From assembly GCF_013402915.1 (NCBI RefSeq), contig NC_050722.1, forward strand, positions 496,001 to 560,000: 64,000 bases of DNA, in the 5' to 3' direction. The number at the start of each line of letters is the position of its first letter. Within the stretch, counting starts at the first letter, position 1. The translations under genes were made by a program, and so were the position numbers. The notes below the pieces were generated by a model. The model made no database searches and was not told the DNA's origin. It saw only the letters and a program-made list of their open reading frames with translations. This document shows, in pieces, positions 19,055-29,300 of the stretch. The stretch comes from Zygotorulaspora mrakii (lineage: Eukaryota; Ascomycota; Saccharomycetes; Saccharomycetales; Saccharomycetaceae).

Positions 19055-22000
19055 TTATTCGAAAGGGACTTGCCCCAATTCAAAAAAAGCTTGACGGGTG
19101 ATAACACATTGAGTCCTGACGACTCTTTTATTATCGTCTAAAACCGATTCCAGCGATGAAATTATCTCTTTCTTCATTGGCAAAGTGTAATTTAAGGGCA
19201 CAATTTTAGTTAGAGTCTCTAAGAGCTCTAAAGATTTTAACCTGACCACGACATTATTATAGTTACCGGGAACCGAAAGTTTCAATAAAGATTTCACTAG
19301 CGTTTGAGCTTGCGGCGAGATTAGTTGATGAAATTTTTCTGCTGTGTCTTTCAAGGTATCAAGTGCTGAAATGACAACATCAGATATTGGTAAGTCCAGT
19401 GCTTGCAATAGCATCGGCAACATTTCATCCATATGTGTTTCGATAAGTTGACTTGGAGTATGTTTCAATACAAGCGATAGAGCTGTTAAGTAATTAGACT
19501 TTAACATGGGATCAGAAGCATCCTTATAAGATTTAACTAAGCTGTGAAAAATCTCACCGAAAAACTTTTGCTTGTATAAAGTCTTTGTATTATTACACCA
19601 GGAGTTTCCTTTGTACCTTTCCATCGAAACGATATCTATGACAAATATTTCGAAAAGTTTGGCAATATAAGAGCCATTAGTCTTATCTGACAATAATGTG
19701 AGAAAATTATTGTTGAATTCCACAGCTAAAGATGAGTTTTTCATCAATAGTCCTTTATTGATCCAAATTAAAGTTTCCAAGTTTTTCCTTGAATTATCTT
19801 TCCAATCACAGTGGGCTCTTATTGAGTCTTCCTTGAGCCACTTGTTGGATAGAATCATGAGCAACTCCAAATAACCTAATCTTTGGGAATCTTTGATACA
19901 AGAGAGACGGTCACTCACCAGAGCAAGTGTTTTTTTGAAAACTTCCTCAACACCATCGAATTCAGAATCTTTATCAAGGGCACATATCAATTTCACAAAC
20001 GGAACGACTAGTTGGGAAGGTGCATTGAGAATATCTAAATCATCAATGAAATGTTTTTGATACTTTATCAGCTGTGTTTGATGTGTCTCCTTCGCCGTTT
20101 TTAGATTAATGAAAAATAAAACATTCGACAATAACATTAAATTGTGATTATCTAGCAGAATATCACCGTGTGTTTCTAACGCTGAGAGAAGCCTTGTTTC
20201 AATCGTGGCTTTGATCAAACTTGAATCTTCCTCCCTTATCATGTTGATGTTGTTTACCAAAAGAGTGTATAAAGAAGATATTATCAAAAAGCAGTATCTC
20301 CCGGCATTTTGTTGAGAAGCAACCAAAGAAAGTTTCTCTGATAATCCGCATAAGCTTTCTCTGATTAACGTATGTTTAGACGTTGTGAAGTCCAAAATAA
20401 CTTTGAGAATGTGTTCTTTCTCTACTGGTTCATTGTTTGACAAATGAATATCTGCAATTGGAGTTACAGGTAAGAGATCGAGCAAACTTTTCAACGAGAC
20501 CGAGTAAACCAGTTCTTCATAACTTTCACCAATGGTTTTCAGTCCCTCCAAGCATGTGTGATAAGTCGTCTTGTTAGTGTCCGTCAGGATGGTATCAGTC
20601 AGATACTGCAGGATCAGAGCAACTTCTTCGCGATTCAAGTAATTATTCATTTTGACCATCTTAGTAAACTGAATTACGGCCAAAGTTCGTACCGTGGTTT
20701 CAACTTTCGAGCTACCGGTCAGCGCTTTCCCTAGAATAATTAGTATATCATCTTTGAATTGATTTAAGGAAGCATCCGGAATTTTTTTCATTATTTCAGG
20801 ATCTGCAGTATTAAATACTGTAATATAAGCATCAAAGAAAAAAGAGAGGTTCATAATTACTAATTTTAGCTTTGGAATCTCAGAAGTATCTTTTAAAAAT
20901 AGCGGCAATGAACACTCAATAACCTTGTTAAATGATGTAGTGTTTGCACTACCAATGGATGCTAGAACGCTGCAGCTCTGCTTTAAGTCCTTTTCATATT
21001 GGAAGTTAGGCTTCAACTCTTCAAGTATGTGAGACAAAAACGTATCAAACGCATGCTCGTCTACATGAATCAGTTGATTAGCTAAAGATCTCAAAATGTT
21101 CAATGCCACTTGGAAATTGCTTAGCTCAAATGTTTCCGATGAAACTGAACCAAAAGGCTCTGAAGCTGTAACCTCACCGCCATCACTTCCATGCATTATT
21201 TCAAACTTGAGAGCATTCCATAGTGGAAGCCAATACTTCATGGAAGGCTGACCGCCAAAATTATCGACACAGGCTTCGATAGTCAAAAGCGTGTCATTTT
21301 TAACATTAGGGGAAGAAGCTGTCAATTTATCAATGAGGTTTCCGAATGCATCTTCAGCAAATAGAGAAGTTGAGGAGATAGCTGATCTCAAAGCGATTTT
21401 TAAATCATTATTAGAAATGTTGTACGGGTCATTTTTTGGCGGTTTGAAAGTAATAGGGAAATAGCAGAAAAGTACATCGAAAAGATCTTCCTTGAACTGA
21501 TCGATATCGCTTAAACTGGAGGATATCCTACGGTTTAAATTGAAAGATATTAGAAGATTTTTTGGATCTTTCTCCCCGTTAGCGATATGCAGAAATGTCT
21601 TCACAAATGTATACGTCAAGTCGTCCTCTTTCTTCAATATATCGTTGAATTTTTCGTATATGTTCTCCACAATTTTGAATGTGAAATATCTGACGGGTGC
21701 CAAAAACGATCCAGGTTTGTATTGGTTCAACAAATAGTCGAGGACAGATCTTACATCACCAATCGTTGTGTACCTCATTTGGACGAGAGAGCAGAATCCA
21801 AATAAAGAATCTTCCACTAGAAACTCATCTTCTATCTTCGAGAAGTAGAAAGCAAAAAGTACAGACACCTCCTTTTTAGTCAAGCGGCTTTCAGATATCT
21901 TGGAAAGAACACCCGATAGGCAGAACAAAGCTTTTCTCCTATTTGAGTTGTCCTCAGAGGTTAAGTTATCTTTAAGTGCAACCACCAACTGAAGAAGTTT

Positions 22001-22132
22001 GAGCTTGTTTGCAACAATGCCGTCTGCCAATTGCGCCGAAAGCTGTTCAGCTTTATCTTGATTAGCGTCTACATTGGCAATGAAAGAGATGATTGTATCA
22101 CTCAAGAACCGTGGCACGCCTTGATTAGACAT
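19055..22132 (-). CDS. MET18: Cytosolic Fe-S cluster targeting protein Met18 (MMS19)
   Basis: 1025 residues (1032 in S. cerevisiae). It is a HEAT-repeat scaffold of the cytosolic iron-sulfur targeting complex with Cia1 and Cia2, delivering clusters to DNA polymerases, helicases such as Rad3, and sulfite reductase, hence the methionine and repair phenotypes. The protein is helical and Leu-rich throughout. Conserved blocks include HIANGEKDPKNLLISF near 190, EDLFDVLFCYFPITFKPPK near 220, the AEDAFGNLIDKLTASSPNVK region, and C-terminal HEAT-like repeats. The frame opens at TTG upstream; I use the first ATG (MSNQGVPRF). It ends 58 bases from the convergent RRT14 stop. Confidence 0.96.
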   Translation of the reverse strand: MSNQGVPRFLSDTIISFIANVDANQDKAEQLSAQLADGIVANKLKLLQLVVALKDNLTSEDNSNRRKALFCLSGVLSKISESRLTKKEVSVLFAFYFSKIEDEFLVEDSLFGFCSLVQMRYTTIGDVRSVLDYLLNQYKPGSFLAPVRYFTFKIVENIYEKFNDILKKEDDLTYTFVKTFLHIANGEKDPKNLLISFNLNRRISSSLSDIDQFKEDLFDVLFCYFPITFKPPKNDPYNISNNDLKIALRSAISSTSLFAEDAFGNLIDKLTASSPNVKNDTLLTIEACVDNFGGQPSMKYWLPLWNALKFEIMHGSDGGEVTASEPFGSVSSETFELSNFQVALNILRSLANQLIHVDEHAFDTFLSHILEELKPNFQYEKDLKQSCSVLASIGSANTTSFNKVIECSLPLFLKDTSEIPKLKLVIMNLSFFFDAYITVFNTADPEIMKKIPDASLNQFKDDILIILGKALTGSSKVETTVRTLAVIQFTKMVKMNNYLNREEVALILQYLTDTILTDTNKTTYHTCLEGLKTIGESYEELVYSVSLKSLLDLLPVTPIADIHLSNNEPVEKEHILKVILDFTTSKHTLIRESLCGLSEKLSLVASQQNAGRYCFLIISSLYTLLVNNINMIREEDSSLIKATIETRLLSALETHGDILLDNHNLMLLSNVLFFINLKTAKETHQTQLIKYQKHFIDDLDILNAPSQLVVPFVKLICALDKDSEFDGVEEVFKKTLALVSDRLSCIKDSQRLGYLELLMILSNKWLKEDSIRAHCDWKDNSRKNLETLIWINKGLLMKNSSLAVEFNNNFLTLLSDKTNGSYIAKLFEIFVIDIVSMERYKGNSWCNNTKTLYKQKFFGEIFHSLVKSYKDASDPMLKSNYLTALSLVLKHTPSQLIETHMDEMLPMLLQALDLPISDVVISALDTLKDTAEKFHQLISPQAQTLVKSLLKLSVPGNYNNVVVRLKSLELLETLTKIVPLNYTLPMKKEIISSLESVLDDNKRVVRTQCVITRQAFFELGQVPFE

Positions 22133-23366
22133 CTTGTACGCCTCCAATTAGTAGGGAGCTGTTTATTCCTTATTCATACAATTTGGCTAAAAAGCTCTGA
22201 TTTTTTCATATACACACCGATGCTTGAAAAACTTGACAAATGCTATAAAACAATTTTGAAAGACAGCAGCGCATTTCTTCATGACTGCAAAACGCTTAGT
22301 TCTATAATTGAGTTGTATCATGAGATTATGAACTTTAAGCCCCATGTTTCTTGCAGAGCAATTTCATACTATTTAGAATATGTCATTCTTAAAATCGATG
22401 GGTAAATAAATAGTCGTGGAATAACTGTTTCTTGAAGGTAATAAAGACATCAAGACATATCAGTTCTCAGTAAATTGAACACTTTTCTCCATTTCTGCAT
22501 ACTATATGTTTTTCTTTATGACCTCGGTGGCAGATCTGGCCAAAGATGACCTTGATATTTCAAGTTTAGCGAGAGGGCCATACCATCTGGACGCATGCTT
22601 TGCTTAGACAGTGTAAGCAACAAATCAGATAGCTATTTTCCAGCTCTATGATTACATGTAACCTCGTCAAATTGTCTCAAATTCTAAATGATTGTGGTGC
22701 CAAAACTGCAAAAAGGGGCCCTTTCGGCAAGATTGTCACAAACAAGTATGATCAAATCAAATTTGGCGGTGGTTTCACGAATAGAGTTAATATTTTATTT
22801 TGCCGTAATGTGATGAATGTTGGGATAACACCGATTGCTTAACAGTTAAAAAATTTGGCTCTTATCATTCATACGAAAAAATATTTAATGTTTCTTTTCA
22901 ATTCTTTGAGTTTTAACAAAAAGCAGAACTAAAGAATAAAAAACAAAAATCCAACACTGACAATTTAAAGATTTATCGTTAAACCAAAAGTACACTCAGA
23001 AACCTCAGAGGTGCTGAAATGTTGTGTTTTCTTCTATTATATGTCTAATAATTTAGGAATTACCGACATCTCGTATATCCGGGTAACATGCAGCTTCCTC
23101 ATCATTGGTTGATTTCGATATGAAGCTAAAGGCAGAAAGAGTGCATTGTGAACCAGTGAGGGATACTTCAAAATACAAAGTGAAACACTCAGCTGTCTGG
23201 TTAGTCGTTAGATTTCTTTCTACGAAAAGCAAAGTCGAATAGCCTGGCTAAAAAATTAAATCAGAACTCCACTAAAAAATCAGAATCAAGTCAGTTTTTC
23301 AAGGCCATCACAACACTCAGTTTTAGTGCAAAAAGACAAGGACGATCTGGTCCAGCAAAAGAAGAA
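22133..23366. other. Divergent 1.2-kb promoter region MET18/TAO3
   Basis: No credible protein frame. It holds a Reb1 site at 23080-23086 and a C/D-snoRNA-like arrangement at 23001-23110 (see findings). The rest is AT-rich with no repeat or tRNA. Confidence 0.6.
23080..23086. promoter_or_regulatory. Reb1 site upstream of TAO3
   Basis: CGGGTAA within CCGGGTAAC, a full-consensus Reb1 site, 281 bases upstream of the TAO3 ATG. Confidence 0.6.
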
Positions 23367-26300
23367 ATGGACAGCAAACCCGAATCCAGCTCTCCAGGAG
23401 TTGGCACAACTTCATTTAAGTTTCCCAGCTCTCTTCAAACAGACGGCGCGGCGATTTTGCTAGAAGCACAACCAGATATCCAAACAGTCGATCCCCAACA
23501 TATTTTACAGCAAGTGGGTTTCAAGCCCAATTTGAAAAAGCAAGTTGACGAGATAGCACCAATTATCGATATTCCACCCCCATTAGAGAACAACGAGGAT
23601 ATAACCAGACTTTCACTGATCAGGAGCCCCGAGCATGCTTTAGATCACCACTTATCAGAAGACGATATTATTCCAAAAGTTTCCGCTTCGCCGAACCATG
23701 TCGCAGTCGTTGTTAATTCAGAAGGTGCTAATCACTCTGTAACTGAGGAATACGTTAACAGCCTGAGGCAGAGATTGGCAACTGATTGGAAAAGTCCTTC
23801 GGAGTATGCGTTGCACATTTTGTTTACAAAATTTGTTCGCCATGCCGAAAGTAAGCTTAACGCTTGCCTACAGTATCCAATTGTGTCCGAACCACCGATT
23901 GTCGACATATTAGGTGATGGAGTGGATGTTATGTTTGACAAAATAATCGAGTCTCTAGGCCATATAGCAAGAAAGAAGCCCAAGCCAGTTATTGACGCAA
24001 TGATGTTTTGGAGGAAAACAAAGTCTGAAATAGCGAGCCTGGCCGCAGAATCTGTAGACAAACTGATCAACGGCTATGAAAATGAGCAAGCAAAAGGTAT
24101 TCCTGCCAAATCTCAACCCTTATCGTACAATAATATCTCCAGAACTCATAGTAAGACGTTGAGCAATGGCAGCAAAATTTCTCACAAGAGAAATAGCTCA
24201 TCAAAATCGTCTGTGGGGAGTAAGAACGTATTAGAGAGTAGCAGAATAAGGGACTTGGAACTGCAAATTGAATCTGCCAAGCAGGCTGCTTTTCAAGCAG
24301 ACCGAAAGTCCCTTATAAGCATTTTCCTCCTATGTCGGGTTTTAATCGAGATTGTTAAACAAGCACCAGATGATAGTGATATAGACTTAAGTGATAAGCT
24401 TGAGGAAATAGTATTTACACAACTTAAGACAACCGATCCAATGTCAATCTCATCTAGCATAATTAAGTCCTCAAACTGGAATTCTTTCGCAGAGCTGTTG
24501 GGTTGGATGTCCGAAAAAAAATTTCTATCTGTCAGTGACAGATTCATATCAGATTTAGAGAAGTTGCCGAGATTGATCCCTACTTCCCTAGAACCTGGTG
24601 TACATCTACTTATACTAGGTATGAGATATTTGCGATTGAAAAACTATCCTTTGGACAAATTCGAAGAAAGTGCCGATTTCATGAAAAGTATATCGAAGTT
24701 TTTCTTGCATGCTGAAAACCCATCGGTGAAGTTAGCTTACGCAGAGGTTATCAGCCAGCTTCTTTTGCCTTTGGCAGGTTCTTTGACAGCAGAAGTTAAT
24801 CATCCAACCTGGGTAGAGGCTATGACAACGCTGCTAGATGCGGCAATCAATTTGCAATCCGAGTCAAAATACTGGGCAAGCGGATTCAGGTTAACTGTGT
24901 CGGTACTCTGTACCTCACCTGCAGACTTATTTTCACAGCATTGGATTCCTTTAGTTGAAAAAAGCTCAAAAAAAATAAGAAATAAGGATCTATCAGCCCG
25001 AGTACTCTTTGTAGTCGGTTTATCGAGACTTGTGTGGGTGTATTTGTATAGATGTCCTGAGACTCTTAATAACACTACTAGGACACTTACAAAAATCATG
25101 GCTTTGTATCTCAATTCAAAAAGAAAAGAATCATGGATCACAGCCGATTTAGAGCTCATAAATCCACTCTCAGATGTATTAGTCACAGTAGGGTACGCTT
25201 ATCCAAGCTTTTTAATGGAAAATACGTTAAGTCCTCTTATCCGAAGATCCTTTAATGGAACAACCCTAGATGGTATTAGTTACGAAAAGCTTATTTTAGC
25301 CATAAGTACTTATCGAGGTTTACTTATGACAAACAAAAAACCAGAATTCCCAGAAAGCGACAGTAGATATTACGAACTAGGTTTGAATGATGTTTCTGTC
25401 CGGCACAGTGAATCACTAAGCGCCATTCGTGAGGAGATATGTGGAAGTTTTTATCAGCTGTTCCTTCTGTTGGACTCAAATATTGGCTCTGAGGTTTGGT
25501 CGCCAGAAAACCGTCATAACAAGCAGCCGACCACCCCATTCGAAAAGATTGCCTTTAGTTTCTCTAATGAAAGCAACATTAATGTGAACAGAAATCTCAA
25601 TATCGCGCTCTTTGCAACTTTGATAGAAACTATTCCCAGTTGTTTATGTGTCTCTTCACAAATTCCCTTCAAGTCAACTATAGAGATTATTTCAAGGAAC
25701 GCAGTTCATGCAGACTTGCTTATTGCAGCAAGTTGCCAAAATGCTCTCAAAGCTCTGGCCTCCAAGAAAAATCCTTACACTTTAATCACCTGGTTTGCCA
25801 AGTATTCTTTTGATTTTGACGAGAAAACGCAGTCAAGCTACAATATGTCATATTTATCCTCTATTGAATATAGAAGATTACTAGTTCTCTATGTTGAACT
25901 GCTAGAATGTTGGCTTGAAGAGTTTCAATCAAGCAAGTTGGAAGAAAAGAAGCGAGAGACTGGACTAGATGGTATTCAACTTATATCTGTTGAGAAAGAC
26001 TTAGACGAGTCCAGTGAGACGAAGATGCTAGAGTGGAAGAACACAGTAACTGTTATAGAGGAAGTTGAAGGAAATGGCTTATTCTTCTTGTGTTCCCAAG
26101 ATCCTGCAACGCGGAAATTGGGGATTCAAATACTTCGAATAATTTCCAAATTCGATGAAGCAATGATGGAAAAAACGATTAAAGGGACGCAAGGACATTC
26201 GCGCTCTTCATCACATTTTGCTGCTGATAGAGGTACTCGACTAGTTGACTTGCTGAATGAGTGTGACTATCAGACGTTACTTGACCACAAGTCAATGGCA

Positions 26301-29300
26301 GCGCTTAGTGATGCTGAAAGAGATAGAATTGCCAAATTCAACTTAAAATACAAAAAAGGTGTGTTGATCAAGTTGGCAGAATCCGAGTATGGCGTTGACG
26401 CTGCTCTTTGGCAAAGAGTCTTTCCGAAAATTCTATCTATAATATTTGAATCTTGTCCTGTAACGATGGCTCTTTGTAGATCAATCGTATGCATCAGACT
26501 CGTACAAGTACATGAAATAATTTTGCAAATCGCTAATAATGTGGACTATCGAATGAAGGATGTATCTCCAGAAACAATTGTCGGACAATGGAAGCTTTTC
26601 TTAATAGTGGCTTGCACTTCCTTGACATCCACAGGCAATCAGAAACTTCATATTCCAACAAGCAATATTCAACATGGTAGAAAAAAGAGCCAACAAATAT
26701 TTACTGTGCAACATCAGAAAATAAAATCAGCAACATCGATATTCAAAATGGTATTGCCTCTTTTAAATGCAAAATCGAGTATAATCAAAGATGCCATCAT
26801 CGTTGGCCTAAGCTCCATGAACGTTAATATTTATCGAGCTTACCTCGAGAATATCGAGAAATTTTTAACAAGCTGGAAGATCGAAAGCTCCAACAACCAG
26901 ATTAGGCTAGAGATGTTTCACATTCTTGCTATCCTGGCATGGCTTCTGCGCGAACCCATTATCTCGGATGACATCTGGACACTGAGTAAGCTGTCCGAAT
27001 TCATAAGGCATGCAAAGACCTTTTTGGAAGAAGATGTTGTACAGTGTTCATTCGAGTATCAACCTTTGAGGAGCCATTTCGCGGGCCTTCTAAAAGTTTT
27101 CTACGCAGTAATAAGAGAAAGACCTAACTTGGATTATTTATTTCCTTTTCAAGCCCGAGCTTCCTGTTTCAATTATTTGAAAGAGTGGTGTGGATATGGT
27201 GAATATGCATACATTGCTGAGGAAAGATATGCATCCATGATTCGAAAAACTCCAAACCAGAGAGATCGAACAGCAGTAGCGGCTGGTGTTGAATTCCAAA
27301 AGGGTAGACTTCAAACGATAGCTCTTGAAACCATGGTTGTCTTATGTTCAGATTCTTTCACCAAAACACTGGATAATGTACCGGACTTACCAGTTATCAT
27401 CTCATTTGACACTGCTGGACTTTTGTCCTGGATTGAAGCATTATTTTTGTCAGAGGACGAGAGCATTCGGAAGTTAGGAGTGCTTGCATTGACAAACGCA
27501 TTGAGCAACAACAGAGAAAATGCCCAGTTTTTCAGGGACGTTACTGTACAATGCATTTCGCATCACAGCAATCCGGGCATTTCCAATTTGTATTACACAA
27601 CCCTATGCAAGAGCTTATTAGAAATGAAAGATTTCATTCTAGAAGAGGAGGAGCTTGTGTCTCTTGGTCTTTGCGGCATAATAGCCTTTCAGGAAGAGAC
27701 AAGATCGTATGCTGCAGATTTATTATCTGCGGTGGAAACAAAGCTGCGTAGCACATCCTATACCAAGGTTTTTAAGGAGAGACTGGGAAGCTCTTCAAGG
27801 ACTGTCTATATTGCCACCGCGAAGGAAATAACAAGTATTTTTGCAGATCTTTTATCTCAGGATTTGAGTTTGAAAATATTCTCAAATATTGTAAGAGTAC
27901 TGATTTTGTTCCCGCCTGATCTCAAAAAATATTACCTAATTCTGTTGGTACCATGGGTGAATAAGTTCTCCCTAAAAACAGTAGATGATATAGACACTTT
28001 CATGGTTTTGAACAATCTTTTTTACATCACAATTGAACTGAATCATAAACTACCTATGGAAGTCGAGCAGCTTTGGGTATCGTTGGGAAAAGGTAATTCC
28101 TTTCAAAATATTTATGTCTCCCTTGAATATATCATGGCCATGTCGATAAATCACCGCAATCCGCGGTTTGTTCAAATTGCGAGGGATGTTGTTCTGTATC
28201 TAGCGAATGTCCCTGGTAGTATCGGTCTCGTAGATGCTCTTACAAAAAATCTAGATCCAAAATCAATTATACCGATTGCGAAAACAGCTATTAATGAGCC
28301 AAAAGAAAGCGATAAGTACTCCTTTATTGCCAATATATGGGAACAGCTAAATTACAAAGGGAAAACAGTGACTTTCTCAAGAACCCATTTGTCGATCATT
28401 TTTCTTGTTAATCTATCAACAAATCCATCTGAGTTTTTGAGAGATCATATACCCTCTTTGGTGCATATAACGATCTGTCTATTGGATCATTATATGCCAC
28501 TAATTAGAGGAAGTGCATGTAAAATATTGTGCGATATCATATGTGGCATGCATGCCACGCATGAAAAATCTGAAGTTACCGTTGCGCTTTTAAAAGACAA
28601 GCACAGGCTTTGGTCTTACGATACTTTAGTGAAAGATAAAAATGGCGCGCGTTCCCCTAAGGAAATGGATGCTTTAATTCGCAATATTGTCACAATCTTT
28701 TCTGAGCAAGAGGGTTTTCATATCAACTGGCAGAGAACATCTTTAAAGTGGGCTACTACCTGCTCCGTGAGACATGTTGCTTGTCGCTCATTCCAAGTTT
28801 TCAGATCTCTTCTTACATTTTTAGACCAAGAAATGCTAAGGGATATGTTGCATCGACTTTCAAACACTGTATCTGACACAAATCATGATATTCATGGATT
28901 TGCAATGCAAATACTGATGACATTGAATGCAATTACGGCAGAACTCAATGCTGCGGATTTGATAAATTTCCCTCAGCTCTTTTGGTCCATAACGGCATGC
29001 TTAAGTAGCGTTCATGAGCAAGAATTCATCGAAGTTCTTTCTTGTTTCACAAAATTCATCTCCAAAATTGATTTAGACTCTCCTGATACAGTGCAATGCC
29101 TGGTAGCGACCTTCCCATCAAATTGGGAGGGCAGGTTTGACGGCCTGCAACAGATTGTCATGACAGGGTTGAGATCCTCAAATTCCGTTGATATAACGTG
29201 GAAATTTTTGGACAAACTAAATTTGCTGCGAGATAGCCGAATAATTGCAAATTCAGATTCACGTCTGCTGTTTGCTCTAATAACAAATTTGCCAAGATTT

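Noticed and set aside
22648..22842. 64-codon ATG frame in the MET18-TAO3 promoter
   Set aside because: No family resemblance and no sign of coding constraint; located in a divergent promoter.
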